Below are positions 55,001-63,751 of a DNA stretch of 64,000 bases, in pieces (positions within the stretch are counted from its first letter, which is position 1; each line of letters opens with the position of its first letter). Made by a program: the position numbers and the translations under genes. This DNA is from Armigeres subalbatus (lineage: Eukaryota; Arthropoda; Insecta; Diptera; Culicidae), in NCBI RefSeq assembly GCF_024139115.2, contig NW_026942686.1, forward strand, positions 1-64,000, read 5' to 3'. The notes beneath the pieces were generated by a model. It worked only from the letters and a program-made list of their open reading frames with translations. It had not been told where the DNA came from and did no database searches.

Positions 55001-58000
55001 TTGATGTTGGGTCATTAGGCTGAAGGCCATTAGGTCGAACGGTCATTAGGCCAAATGACCATTAGGCCGAATCAGAACTGGGGATTGAGAAGTTAGTAGT
55101 GCGAAATGAGGAAGAAGTAGGACGGAAGAAGAAAAAAGGAGGAAGAAGGAAGTAGAAAGAAGAAAAAATGAAGAAAGCTGAGGGAAAGAGCAAGAAAGAA
55201 AGAAGAAATAATTGAGAAGGAAGAAGAAAAAAGGAAGAAACAAGAAGAAAGAAAGAAGCAACAAGAAAGAAAGAAAAAAAGGATAAAAGAAGAAGGGTGG
55301 GGAAAAGAAGAAAAAAGAAAGAAGGAAGAGGACGAATGAAGGAAGAAAAAGGAATAAGAATGCAGAAAGAAAAAAGAAGCTGGGAGAAGACATAAGAAAG
55401 AGCGATAAAGAAAAAAAATGAAGAAGATGGAAAAAGACGACAGATCGGTCGAAATATTGTGTTCTGCATTGCGCGGCCGGTAATGAAAATCAGTTCAGTT
55501 CGAGATTTCTCTTATTTCGGACAGCAGAACGATCGCGGTCGGTAATTAAAATCAGTTCAGTGCGAGATTTCTCTTGTTTCGGACGGCAGAACGATCGCGC
55601 GATCGGCCGAAATATTGTGTTCTGCATTGCGCGGCCAGTAATAAAAATCAGTTCAGTTCGAGATTTCTCTTATTTCGGACAGCAGAACGATCGCGCGATC
55701 GGTCGAAATATTGTGTTCTGCATTGCGCGGTCGGTAATTAAAATCAGTTCAGTGCGAGATTTCTCTTGTTTCGGACGGCAGACGCAGAACGATCGCGTGG
55801 TAATAAAAATCAGTTCAGTTCGAGATTTCTCTTATTTCGGACAGCGATCGGTCGAAATATTGTGTTCTTCATTGCGCGGCCGGTAATAAAAATCAGTTCG
55901 GTGCGAGATTTCTAGTGTTTCAGGTATTGCGCTTTGATCCGGTCAAGACAAGTGCGATCTTCTATAGCTTGCAGTAGCCATCGGCAAAGTCAGTACAGTG
56001 CGCGTGTTATTCATCGCGAGCCGGAGAAAAAAAATATCTTTTTGATATTCGGCGGATAATGCGCTTGTATTGCGCTTTGTTCCGGTCAAGTAAGGGCAAG
56101 TAAGTACAGAATACTGCACGTCGGTTCGGTCGTCAAAAACTCGATCCTTTACAGTTTGCATATGCCTTGGGCAATTTCTGTGCGATTCGATTCATGACAC
56201 TTTGATTATCAGCCGAACGCCCTACCAACTGCACCAGATACGCTTGCCGTTGCAGCAAGATGTTAAAATTGAATGACATTCTACCAAGTCACCAATGATT
56301 GCTTTGTCTCAGCATTTCAGGTCCCAACCAAAACTATTCGATGACGATCATTGAAAAGCAATGGTAACTTGTTCGATGGAAATGCTTGCCAGCGTGCAAA
56401 TCTTTGTAATAAGGCAATCAATTAAGCAAATTAAAATGTGAATCCACTCCTCAATTTTCTACAATTTTTATTTAATGCCCGCTTAAGATTTAATACCTTG
56501 CTATACTAAAATGAGTGTGTAGCTGCAACTTCCCGACAAATTCAATCCAAAAAAATATTTGGTTGTAGATTCCATAGGCCTTTTATCAATGAAAAATGTT
56601 GATTTTGAGTATCTCGAAGGACAAAATCTGTTGAAACACGTAGAAGATCTGTTCCGATTATAACACAATGTTCTACAAAGTTTTTGAGGATAGGTATGCA
56701 TGGTGACCAGCGAACCGGGAAAACCGGGAGAACCGGGAAAAAACCGGGAATTAAAAATCACCGGGAAAATGTCGGGAAATATGCGGGAAATTAAATAACC
56801 ACCGGAAAAATTTTCAAATCTGCATTTGTCTCTTTATAAAAAATGGTGCAGTAGTCTCAAACATCATTATTGGTCGACTCATTTACTCATTCCATTCTAT
56901 TTCAAAGTTTACAAATTTCTAAAGTAGATCATGTATTTATGAAGACCCTAGATACCCCATTCAATCGAGGATCAATCGTCACCAAAGTTGAGTTATTAAT
57001 TACAACTCCGGGTTACTTATACCCAGAACATGAGCAATAAACTTTGATCGATTAGCATCGATTTTTTTGTATTAAATCTGATTTGAACTTTCATTAATTT
57101 TTAATTATTCATTCGATTTGTCCAATCGATTGTCCAAATAAAAATATTTGGCATTCTTTCTCTTTTATTTCAAATATTGAAACTTTTCCAAAGCCATTCA
57201 AAAAAGCGTTTTTCCACCTCCATTTTCAACAATAATCCTGTATTCTACAAAAAAATCAAATTTGTCTTTCACGATCCTCATGATCCATCAAAGAGTTGAG
57301 ACGATGGAAATTTGATTCACGGTTATACATTTTATTAATTCGTAACATCATATGAGGTTTAAGTTTGGTATTTTTGTTTACGGACGATCTATACTTACAA
57401 ACGTTAACAAGAATATGGACTTTCGATTAATAGAACATTGTACACATGTTCTTAGACAATTAGGTTTATTATCAAATTGTTGAATGGTTTGAATAAATGC
57501 GATACAGAGGAGATATTTAAACATTTTATTTTTTTATATTTTTCGATATTTTTATGCAGAATTATTCTATTATAGCAATGGCTAAATAATTTGTCATGAG
57601 TTCATACTTACTAGAATAAAAAAAAATCAAACTAATTAAGTAAAAAAAATAGTATTATTCAGCCAGCAAAAATCACTCTTTTACATTTAATTGTGCAGTT
57701 GCAGTATATTTTTATATGGAAATTCTTCTCTATTTTTGATATTTATGAATTCGTGGGTTTTTGAATTTTTTCTAATACTTATATATTTTTTTGTACCGGG
57801 AAATTTTCCATAATACCGGGAGAAAACCGGGAAATAACCGGGAATTTGAAATTCAAAATTCACTGGCCACCCTGCGGTATGGCTTTCATTTAGTTGTTGT
57901 TGCAATAAATTTCGTTCATCCTACTCAGAGTTACGATTTTTTTAGGGGCAAAATCATGCCAAAAACACTAAATCGATTTGAAGCACACCTAAATTTCAAC

Positions 58001-61000
58001 CAATTGAGCTGAAATTTTCACCAGAAGTCTATCTTAGCATAAGAATTGTGAATACCAGTTGACCGGTCGATTTTAAGAAACTTTTTGAAATTTGAACAGA
58101 TCTATTGGGCATGCATGGTGACTATTGTCCATGCTCGGTTCATATACACGTCGAACGATCTGGTATTGTTGTAGTTTGTGCGGACGGGAAGTAAATCAAT
58201 AGATATACGTTTGGTCGTGTCGTGTCAATCATTCAGTTGATTCTTTGTGCAATTTCACTGATTCTGGTCAATCACGGAGTAGCAACCATAGATATGTGTA
58301 GTCAGTCAAAGCTAAGCTAAGCTAAGCTATTTGCTAATTCGGCCTAATGGCCATTCGGCCTAATGACCATTCGCCAGGCCAAATGGCCTGACACCGCACA
58401 GTGGGGAAAAAGCGACCCAAAAAGGTACCTATTTATTCCTTAAGGGAAAATTCACGACAAATCGATTGGTGCTATTTTCGTTCACCGGAAATTATGAGAA
58501 CTGGCCGTTTTGCCCCATTTACCCCTAAAAAACATATTTTTTCTATGGGAGCTATACTTAAAAAACGATTGCGGCTAACTACTCCTATGTTTACTAATGC
58601 TAATTTTGTAGAGAATACGTATGGTAAACAATCCGGCCCAGGGTCGTGACTGGAAGGGGCTGTTTTGCCCCATTTTCCTCTGAAAAATGCATTTTTTCTA
58701 TGACAGCTACTCTTTAAAACCAATTGCGGCTAACTTCCCCTATGTTTTCTGATGCTATTTTAGTAGAGAATAAATATGGTACGTATTTCGACCACAAATC
58801 ATGATTACAAGTGGCTGTTTTGCCCCATTTACCCTTAAAAAACATATTTTTTATATGGCAGCTATACTTAAAAATCGATTGCGGCTAACTAATCCTATGT
58901 TTTCTAATGTTAATTTTGTAGAGAATACGTATAATAAATATTCCGGCCCCGGGTCGTGACTAGAAGGAGCTGTTTTGCCCCATTTTCCTTTGAAAAATGC
59001 TTGTTTTCTATGACAGCTACTCTTTAAAAACGATTGCAGCTAACTACCTCTATGTTTTCTAATGCTATTTTAGTAGAGAATAAGTATGGTATGCATTCCG
59101 ACCCCAAATCATGACTGCAAGTGGCTGTTTTGCCCCATTTACCCCTAAAAAACTTATTTTTCCTATGGCAGCTATACTTAAAACCCGATCGCGGCTAACT
59201 ACTCCTATGTTTTCTGATGCTAATTTTGTTGAGAATGCATATGCCATACACACCGAATCTAAATCGCAACTGAAAGGGCCCGTTTTGCGCCATGTACCCC
59301 TGGAAAACGTATTTTTTCTATGGCAGCTATACTTAAAAACCGATTGCGGCTCACTACTTCTATGTTTTCTGATGCTTATTCGGTAAACAATACGTATGGT
59401 GTATATTCCGGCCCTAGATCGTGACTGGAAGTGGCTATTTTGCCCCACTTTCCTCTAAAAGTAGCATTTACTCTATGTTACGATTTAAAACCGATTGCGT
59501 ATAACTGATTCTATTTTTTCTGATACTAATTTTGTAGAGAATACGATTGGTATGTATTCCAGCCCAGGATCGTGACTGGAAGTGCACTTTCCTATAAAAA
59601 TGCATTTTTCCGCGACAGCTGCATTTTAAAAACAATTATCATTAATATCTTTTATGTTTCGAAATGCAAATGCAAATTCAGTCTTTATTACGAATGGTAC
59701 ATATCTTGTTATGTCTTGACTGAACTATTCAAAAACGGGTTGTCATGATCTAAGGCAGGCATATACACCATACGTTTCTCTACTAAATTACCATCAGGAA
59801 ACATAGAAATAAATAGTCGCATTCGGTTTTAAATCGTTACTGTCATAGAAAAAATGCATTTTGTAGAGGAAAATGGAGCAAACAGCCACGTTCAGTTTCG
59901 ATCTAGATCCGGAACGTATAACATATGTATTCTCTACAAATTTCGAAATTAGAAAACAAAAAAAAAGTTAGTGGCAAATGGTTTAAAGAATAGCTGTCAT
60001 AGAATAAATGCATTTTTTAGAGGAAAATGGGGCAAAACAGTTACTTCTAGTCGTAATCTTGGACCGGAATATATACCATACTTATTTTCTACACAATCAG
60101 CATAAGAAAAAAAAAATGGTTATTCGCAATCGATTTTAAATCACAGCTGTCATAGAGAATATGCATTTTTAGAGGAAAATGGGGCAAAACAGCCCCTTCA
60201 AGTCACGATTCAGGGCCGGAAGATATACAATACGTATTCTCTACAATATTAACCTTAGAAAACATAGGAGTAGTCAGCCACAATCAGTTTTTAAGTATAG
60301 CTGCCATAGAAAAATGTGTTTATTAGGGGTAAATGGGGCAAAACAGCCACTTGCAGTCATGATTTGGGATCGGAATACATACCATACTTATTCTCTACTA
60401 AAATAGCATCAGAAAACATAGGATTAGTTAGCCGCAATCGGTTTTTAAGTATAGCTGCCATATAAAAAATATGTTTTTTAGGGGTAAATGGGGCAAAACA
60501 GCTACTTACAGTCATGATTTAAGGTCGGAATACAAACCATACTTATTCTCTACTAAAATAGCATCAGAAAACATAGGAGTAGTTAAAGAGTAGCTGTCAT
60601 AGAAAAAAATCATGTTTCAGAGGAAAATGGGGCAAAACAGCCAGTTGACCCAGGGCCGGAATATTTACCATACGTATTCTCTACCAAATTAACATTAGTA
60701 GACATAGGAGTAGTTAGCCGCAATCGGTTTTTAAGTATAGCTCCCATATAAAAAAATATGTTTTTTAGGGGTAAATGGGGCAAAACAGCCACTTGCAGTC
60801 ATGATTTAGGGTCGGAATGCATACCATACTTATTCTCCACTAAAATAGCATTAGTAAACATAGGAGTAATTAGCCGCAATCGGCTTTTAAGTATGGCTCC
60901 CATAGAAAAAATATGTTTTTTAGGGGTAAATGGGGCAAAACGGCCAGTTCCCATAATTTCCGGTGAACGAAAATAGCACCAATCGATTTGTCGTTAATTT

Positions 61001-63751
61001 TCCCTTAAGGGAGGGTATTTCTCTACCGCAGCAAGTTGACGCAATAAATAGGTACCTTTTTGTGTCACTTTTTCCCCACTGTGCACCGTCTGGCAATAGT
61101 ATGAGTTCATTCGAGTTCCGCATATCATCTCTGAAAGTTTCTGAATTATAAGGCTGTTCCTTTTTTTACAAATTAGGTTTAAAAAAGAAGTACGAATAGT
61201 CCTCCTGATCTGTAAGGTCAAACGTATTTTGGACGGACATCTCATTGCGTCGGTGGATTCATTGAAAACATTTTTTTTTTTCAAAACAATCGAAATTTAA
61301 GTTTTGATCGTTTTCTAAGCTGTTGTATGATTTGATTAGGTGGATTATATTGCTCTAACATCTACGTTTTTTTTCTTTGAGCTGTTTGTAGTCAACTTTT
61401 GAACGCATAATGCACTACTTATACCATGACCTGCCCTAGTTCCGCGCATCGCCTAATACCGTGGTTTTCATCAAAAAATCAGAACCTGGCTATCATGGAC
61501 ATCGTATTATTTGGTGAAATGTTCAAACATATTATGCGGAATTAGGGCAGGTCACGGTACACGAGTGAATCACACCACAAATTGAAACATTTTCATCCTG
61601 GATCTGAACCAGTTGCTAGAAATTAATGAGGATATTTCTCGAGGAACTCGAAGACCAATGCATTCTCAAGAGTTTCTAATGGAACTTTATTGATGAATAT
61701 CATCAAAAGTTTCAAATTTTGATAAATAATTTCAGATGATTTTTTCATGGAATTCGATTAGTGGTGGGGGAACTTGATCAGCTTTCGAACCATTTTTAAT
61801 TAGGGAGCGGGACCATTTGGGCAGTACCCCTTATTCCCGTCCGCAACGTTAATAACTCGACCGCGTTCCAACCAAATGGCTTGATTTTTTTGTACATCAC
61901 TAGATATCGACAGAAACTAACCAGGTACTAAAAAACAAGCAATTCGGTTGTAATGCGCTCGAGTAATGAACGTTGGGACGGGAATAGGGGGTACTGCCCA
62001 AATGGTTCTCTACCCTATTTTGTTAAAAAAAAATCTACTCAGTTATAGAAAACCCCCCTGACAATAATAGAACAAAACCTGCCAAAGCCGTCATTCCCCC
62101 TATAACCTTTTCATTTTTTGATAAAATCACTCGCGGTTTTTCGGAGCCTCATCGCAATAATGTTAAGATTGTCACTAATGAGCGGAATGGAATGATTACT
62201 GAGCGATCTGATGAATAATTATGGATCAGTTTAATAATGTACAGAGGAATATTAGAATTCATCAATTTTACAATCAAACCTACATGCCAAACACTGTCAA
62301 ATGCTTTCTCTATATCATGAATAACCTAATAACTTAATAACTGATGATTGGTTGAATGCCCATGGCGAAAACCAAATTGCTCATCAGCAAAAATAGAATT
62401 ACCTAATATTTTTAATAATTTTAAACAGTTTGCTTATTGAAGGAAGCAAATTGATTGGGCGATAACTAGAAGCCTCAGCATAGATTTTTGTCCGGCTTTT
62501 AAATTGGAATGACTTTGTCATTTTTCCATTTATCTGGCAAGTATGCCAATTGAAAACATTTGTTAAATAAACTAACTAAAAAGGATAAAAAGCTCTCAGA
62601 AACTTTTTTGATAAGTATGTAAAAAATGCCATCATCACCCGGGGCTTTCATATTTTATATATTTTCTAGTAATTAAATCATCCAAACCGTTCATCCAAAT
62701 AAGTTCCCAACGAAAGGTCAAAACATTCTCTTGATTGATAATGTCTTCGAAGCGCCGTGTAACCTGATCCTCAATTGGACTAGACTAGACCTAGACCAAA
62801 ATTATGGGCACTCTCAACTGCTGAGTAAGTTTTTGAGCCTTTTCGCCATTTGTTTATAAAATTTTATTTCCCTCTTAATGCGCTAGAATTGACTTATGAA
62901 GATTTTTTAAAAAGAATTTTCGGTAATTTCCAAAAGGGTTTCGAACGAACGAAGGGATCCAACTTTGAAACATTATTCTCAAAGTTGGTTTTTCTCAGAA
63001 TAGCGAAACGTTTTTTTAACTTCTTGCAAATTTCACCAAATAACTTTCAACGCGGGATCTGGAGTTCTTTGGTAGGTATTGCCTTCGTCTTACATAGCTG
63101 AAGATCGTCGTCAATAATAATGGAGTTGAATTTAATTTCACATTTAGGCTTCGATAATTAAATTTGTCAAAGATACGAGAGCATTATCAATATCACTTTT
63201 GGTATCTAGAGGAATATCGACATCAAAATTCCCATCGATATAAGTTTTATATAAATCCCAATCAGATGATAATTAAAAGTAGAGCTAATTGGATTATTAA
63301 TGGCTTTTTGTAAGATATCAAACGTCACAGGAAGGTGATCAGAGTCAAAGTCAGCATGAGTTACCAATTGGCCACACAGCTGACTTGAATCCGTTAAAAC
63401 TAAATCAATCGTCGAAGGAGTTTCATTAGAAGAAAAACAAGTTGGTCCATTGGGATTCGTTGCGAGAACGCTCTAATAATATGCTCATTAACGTATGGAC
63501 TGACACTAATTCGCCGCTAATCTCATCAACAGAAGGCCCAAACCACCAAGGGCAGCCACATCATGCTAACCTGCCAGTCGATCAACACCCTGCAGGATCT
63601 GTACAGTTTCTTCTCGACGCTGTCGATGCGATGGCCTTCGCACATCTCCTACACGGCCGACACGGAAAAGGACACCAAGAGCTGCCTCGACGAGGTGGAG
63701 AAAGTGCTGGCACTGGACTTCCTCGAAAAGATGCCGTCAACGGTTAAGTAG
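41417..63751 (+). CDS. Dop1: Dopey family protein Dop1, nine or ten coding exons
   Basis: Joining 41417-43005, 45883-50611, 50668-50853, 50917-51064, 51126-51278, 51339-51534, 52011-52178, 52261-52402 and 63533-63751 gives 7,530 nt, 2,510 codons with the stop, in one frame. The N-terminal 300 residues form the conserved Dopey N domain (opening YRVYMSNIDKALKNFEYSSE). A Ser-rich, presumably disordered part follows near residues 420-460 and 530-640, then a long helical region and a conserved C terminus. Family members reach about 2,300-2,500 residues, so the length fits. Dopey proteins are peripheral membrane scaffolds that act with MON2-type proteins and P4-ATPase flippases in endosome-Golgi transport, and have been linked to kinesin-1 recruitment. 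Start: ATG at 41417 with AAAATGG context. A 92-codon optional exon is listed separately. Confidence 0.93.
43050..43140 (+). repeat. hAT-type terminal remnant
   Basis: The phrase GGGTTCCTAAACTGTGGGTT followed by GCGACCCCCAGGGGGGTCG resembles the end of widespread hAT-type elements (a hairpin around GACCCCC/GGGGGTC). No opposite end was found. Confidence 0.5.
43258..43850 (+). repeat. (TCCAAA)-type degenerate microsatellite
   Basis: About 90 imperfect copies of a 5-6 bp word (ATCCAA, TCCAAA, ATTCAA) fill almost 600 bp. Short stretches such as ttgggattttggcaaatc repeat within it near 43693 and 43839, indicating a larger duplication. Confidence 0.85.
43873..44147 (+). mobile_element. tRNA-derived SINE (Feilai-like candidate), copy 3
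   Basis: Same family as 14608 and 29057, with GTGCGGTAAGACGCGCGGCT, B box GGGTTCGATTCCC and AATAAGAAGAAG end. The first 10-12 bases of the head differ or are truncated, and a clear target duplication was not found. A short deletion lies near its 3' end (gtgtggggat is missing). Confidence 0.85.
44150..45672. mobile_element. Polypyrimidine tract bounded by inverted AGGCTGAA repeats
   Basis: At 44150-44240 the + strand has several AAGGCTGAA/ATGGCTGAAA words. At 45580-45670 the reverse complement appears (TTCAGCCTT, TTTCGGCCTTT). Between them, 44440-45480 is over 90 percent pyrimidine, made of CTTCTT/CCTTCTT words. Open frames of Phe/Ser/Leu in it are artefacts of composition. The same architecture, reversed, occurs twice in the last intron. 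Confidence 0.7.
45883..50611 (+). other. Dop1: Dop1 exon, large central exon
   Basis: A 4,729-nt exon runs from the acceptor CTACCAG to the donor GTAAAT. It completes codon 530 and encodes to residue 2106 with no stop. It opens with a Ser/Lys/Thr-rich segment, then has helical blocks including YFTSPQCYTYSDEILVFNDP and NQLVSQQPMFLSAVLSALHS. A second low-complexity, acidic and Ser-rich segment lies near 47790-48520, just before the conserved WRNLSKLYPFHTHFLIYES block. Confidence 0.93.
50668..50853 (+). other. Dop1: Dop1 exon (186 nt)
   Basis: Phase 0 on both sides, between ACTTTTAG and GTAAAATT. It encodes 62 residues beginning ILASILAPLLDVVFSSQEKD, a conserved C-terminal Dopey segment. The preceding intron is 56 nt. 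Confidence 0.92.
50917..51064 (+). other. Dop1: Dop1 exon (148 nt, weak donor)
   Basis: Encodes YTRKAWRKDALDLLLDATFF through FRDLM and one further base. The donor used is ATGA followed by GTTCGT, which is weak. It was chosen because it keeps the conserved RDLM end and the phase of the next exon. Reading on past it meets a stop at 51088-51090. Confidence 0.85.
51126..51278 (+). other. Dop1: Dop1 exon (153 nt)
   Basis: Runs from CTTTCAG to AAG followed by GTAATA. It encodes RLPLAQTGSLNIFTSKEQEY and then the conserved RALLLKRLAFVIFCSEVDQY block. Confidence 0.9.
51279..51338 (+). other. Dop1: Dop1 60-nt intron without stops
   Basis: The intron runs from GTAATA to TTTTGTAG, is exactly 60 nt and has no stop in the gene's frame, so retention would add 20 residues. 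Splicing gives EIQEQLANSL, which fits the Dopey pattern better. Confidence 0.82.
51339..51534 (+). other. Dop1: Dop1 exon (196 nt)
   Basis: Encodes QLANSLRLPQVVPLIQSAVF through SLWPIIIAEMVQVFLSIEQE and ends in phase 2 at the strong donor GTAAGT (51535). Confidence 0.92.
51606..51881 (+). other. Dop1: Candidate optional Dop1 cassette exon (276 nt, 92 codons)
   Basis: The segment lies between an acceptor (CTTTACGCTACCAG) and a strong donor (GAG followed by GTAAGA). It is 276 nt long, open throughout, and enters and leaves in the same phase as its neighbours, so it can be included or skipped without changing the frame. The resulting flanking introns are 71 and 129 nt, the former matching the 56-82 nt introns nearby. 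The peptide is Ser/Thr-rich (SSNTSQLLSAPNTQ at its start) with a hydrophobic middle and a Cys-rich end (CSDHCSQCSNRS). It falls in a linker between conserved blocks. No known domain is recognised. Confidence 0.5.
52011..52178 (+). other. Dop1: Dop1 exon (168 nt)
   Basis: Starts after TGTTTCAG and supplies the third base of a Ser codon whichever upstream exon is used. It encodes QHIRMLSGLDTAWVTNTNNG through VLPATILPHFQ and ends with two bases of a Met codon at GTAGGT. Confidence 0.92.
52261..52402 (+). other. Dop1: Dop1 exon (142 nt)
   Basis: Runs from CCTTTTAG to CCG followed by GTAAGT. It encodes YRWAFVSSQNEHLLRPGSYD through LMDFRYTSHSP and ends in phase 0. Confidence 0.92.
52490..52790 (-). 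repeat. Dispersed repeat, partner of 24.3 kb
   Basis: Reverse-complement relative of 24286-24540 (for example CAAAATATGGGCTCGATTGG). Non-coding. Confidence 0.7.
52985..53070 (+). repeat. GGTCATTAGGCCGAA tandem words, copy A
   Basis: Six variants of a 13-17 bp word (CATTAGGCCGAATGGT and similar) lie in tandem directly before the polypurine tract. Related words occur at 53571-53588, 55010-55075 and 58330-58390. Confidence 0.8.
53085..53560 (+). repeat. Polypurine tract, copy A
   Basis: About 475 bp of GAAGAAGGAAGAA-type sequence, over 90 percent purine. Open frames on the - strand (Phe/Ser/Leu-rich) are artefacts. A second copy lies at 55100-55435. Confidence 0.85.
53588..54775. repeat. 96-bp satellite, block A
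   Basis: About 14 copies of a 96-bp unit centred on GATCGCGCGATCGG...GTGTTCTGCATTGCGCGG. Some units are shortened by about 35 bp between short direct repeats. Because 96 is 32 codons, two + strand frames and one - strand frame are open through most of the block. The palindrome GATCGCGCGATC lies in each full unit. Confidence 0.92.
55100..55435 (+). repeat. Polypurine tract, copy B
   Basis: Second copy of the 53085-53560 tract, with indels. Confidence 0.85.
55440..55922. repeat. 96-bp satellite, block B
   Basis: About five units of the same satellite as block A, including shortened units near 55525 and 55790. Confidence 0.9.
55923..56172. repeat. Diverged duplication (TTGCGCTTTG-TCCGGTCAAG)
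   Basis: The phrase GCGCTTTGATCCGGTCAAG near 55929 recurs at 56073 as GCGCTTTGTTCCGGTCAAG, each followed by a related ATCTTCTATAGCTTGCAG or ATCCTTTACAGTTTGCAT phrase. No coding sequence is seen. Confidence 0.6.
56178..56250 (-). tRNA. Degraded tRNA-like sequence
   Basis: The - strand reads GGTGCAGTTGGTAGGGCG (A-box-like), then an anticodon-like loop CTGATAA inside a weak stem, then ATGAATCGAATCGCAC in the T-arm position. The triplet GAT would read isoleucine codons. Acceptor and T stems do not pair well, so this is a tRNA pseudogene or SINE head, not a working tRNA. Confidence 0.35.
56251..56705. other. Intronic spacer
   Basis: No repeat or exon is recognised. Confidence 0.4.
56711..57872. 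mobile_element. TIR element with CCGGGAAA subterminal repeats
   Basis: The left end (GGTGACCAGCGAACCGGG) and the right end (CACTGGCCACC in reverse complement) are imperfect inverted repeats. Multiple ACCGGGAAAA words lie inside each end. GGTATG occurs just outside both ends. The 1-kb AT-rich body has no transposase. The CAGGGTGGCCAG-like terminus (right end) suggests hAT. Confidence 0.7.
57873..58325. other. Intronic spacer
   Basis: No exon or known repeat is recognised; a short AAGCTAAGCTAAGCTA run lies at 58311-58326. Confidence 0.4.
58326..58392 (-). repeat. GGCCTAATGACCATTCGG words
   Basis: Reverse-complement relatives of the words at 52985-53070. They stand alone here, directly beside the fold-back element. 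Confidence 0.75.
58397..61083. mobile_element. 2.7-kb fold-back with satellite arms
   Basis: Ends CACAGTGGGGAAAAAG and CTTTTTCCCCACTGTG are inverted, and CACCG flanks both (58392-58396 and 61084-61088). Each arm of about 1.2 kb consists of 155-bp monomers recognised by TTTTGCCCCATTT at about 58508, 58673, 58818, 58973, 59128, 59283 and 59438. The right arm repeats them inverted. Monomers alternate between a TTTACCCCTAAAAAAC form and a TTTTCCTCTGAAAAATG form, so the higher-order unit is about 310 bp. No transposase is present. Confidence 0.92.
61084..61421. other. Intronic spacer
   Basis: No repeat or exon is recognised. Confidence 0.4.
61422..61559. mobile_element. 138-bp MITE
   Basis: Ends TACCATGACCTGCCCTAGTTCCGC and GCGGAATTAGGGCAGGTCACGGTA are inverted over about 24 bp with few mismatches. 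TA lies at both ends. Non-coding. Confidence 0.78.
61808..62012. mobile_element. 205-bp MITE
   Basis: Ends GACCATTTGGGCAGTACCCC and GGGTACTGCCCAAATGGTTC are inverted and continue through TTATTCCCGTC.CAACGTT for about 45 bp. Non-coding. Confidence 0.8.
62080..63465 (-). mobile_element. Jockey-clade (Juan-like) LINE relic
   Basis: Read on the - strand from about 63465, the fragments match an APE-type endonuclease C-terminus (QLCGQLVTHADFDSDHLPVT near 63345-63400), then a linker with CEIKFNSIIIDDDLQLC. Near 62930 comes KPFWKLPKILKK and near 62500-62550 PDKWKNDKVIPI followed by KPDKN, the start of RT. The order and wording fit a mosquito Jockey/Juan-type ORF2. It is broken by many stops and truncated at both ends. 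Its 5' edge lies about 70 bp from the Dop1 last-exon acceptor. Confidence 0.8.
63533..63751 (+). other. Dop1: Dop1 terminal coding exon
   Basis: Starts after the acceptor CATCAACAG in phase 0 and encodes KAQTTKGSHIMLTCQSINTL, then QDLYSFFSTLS and EVEKVLALDFLEKMPSTVK, ending with TAG at 63749-63751. GC content is much higher than in the surrounding intron, as in the other exons. Confidence 0.9.

Larger units (their letters stand above)
52816..55922. repeat. 2.04-kb tandem duplication of polypurine plus 96-bp satellite
   Basis: CAACAGAGGTACGCCGTTTG starts at 52816 and again at 54852, offset 2,036 bp. Each copy contains a CGGGAAAA-rich segment, a GGTCATTAGGCCGAA repeat, a polypurine tract and a block of 96-bp satellite. 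The second copy is shorter. The two copies differ mainly in indels in the simple tracts. Confidence 0.9.
52403..63532 (+). other. Dop1: Dop1 last intron (11.1 kb)
   Basis: The donor GTAAGT at 52403 and the acceptor CATCAACAG at 63532 are both in phase 0. The exons on either side are conserved Dopey sequence, and no convincing exon lies between. The intron is filled with repeats, listed separately. Confidence 0.88.

Noticed and set aside
53038..55469. - strand ORFs of 100-169 codons in the last Dop1 intron
   Set aside because: They read polypurine tracts in reverse and are composition artefacts.
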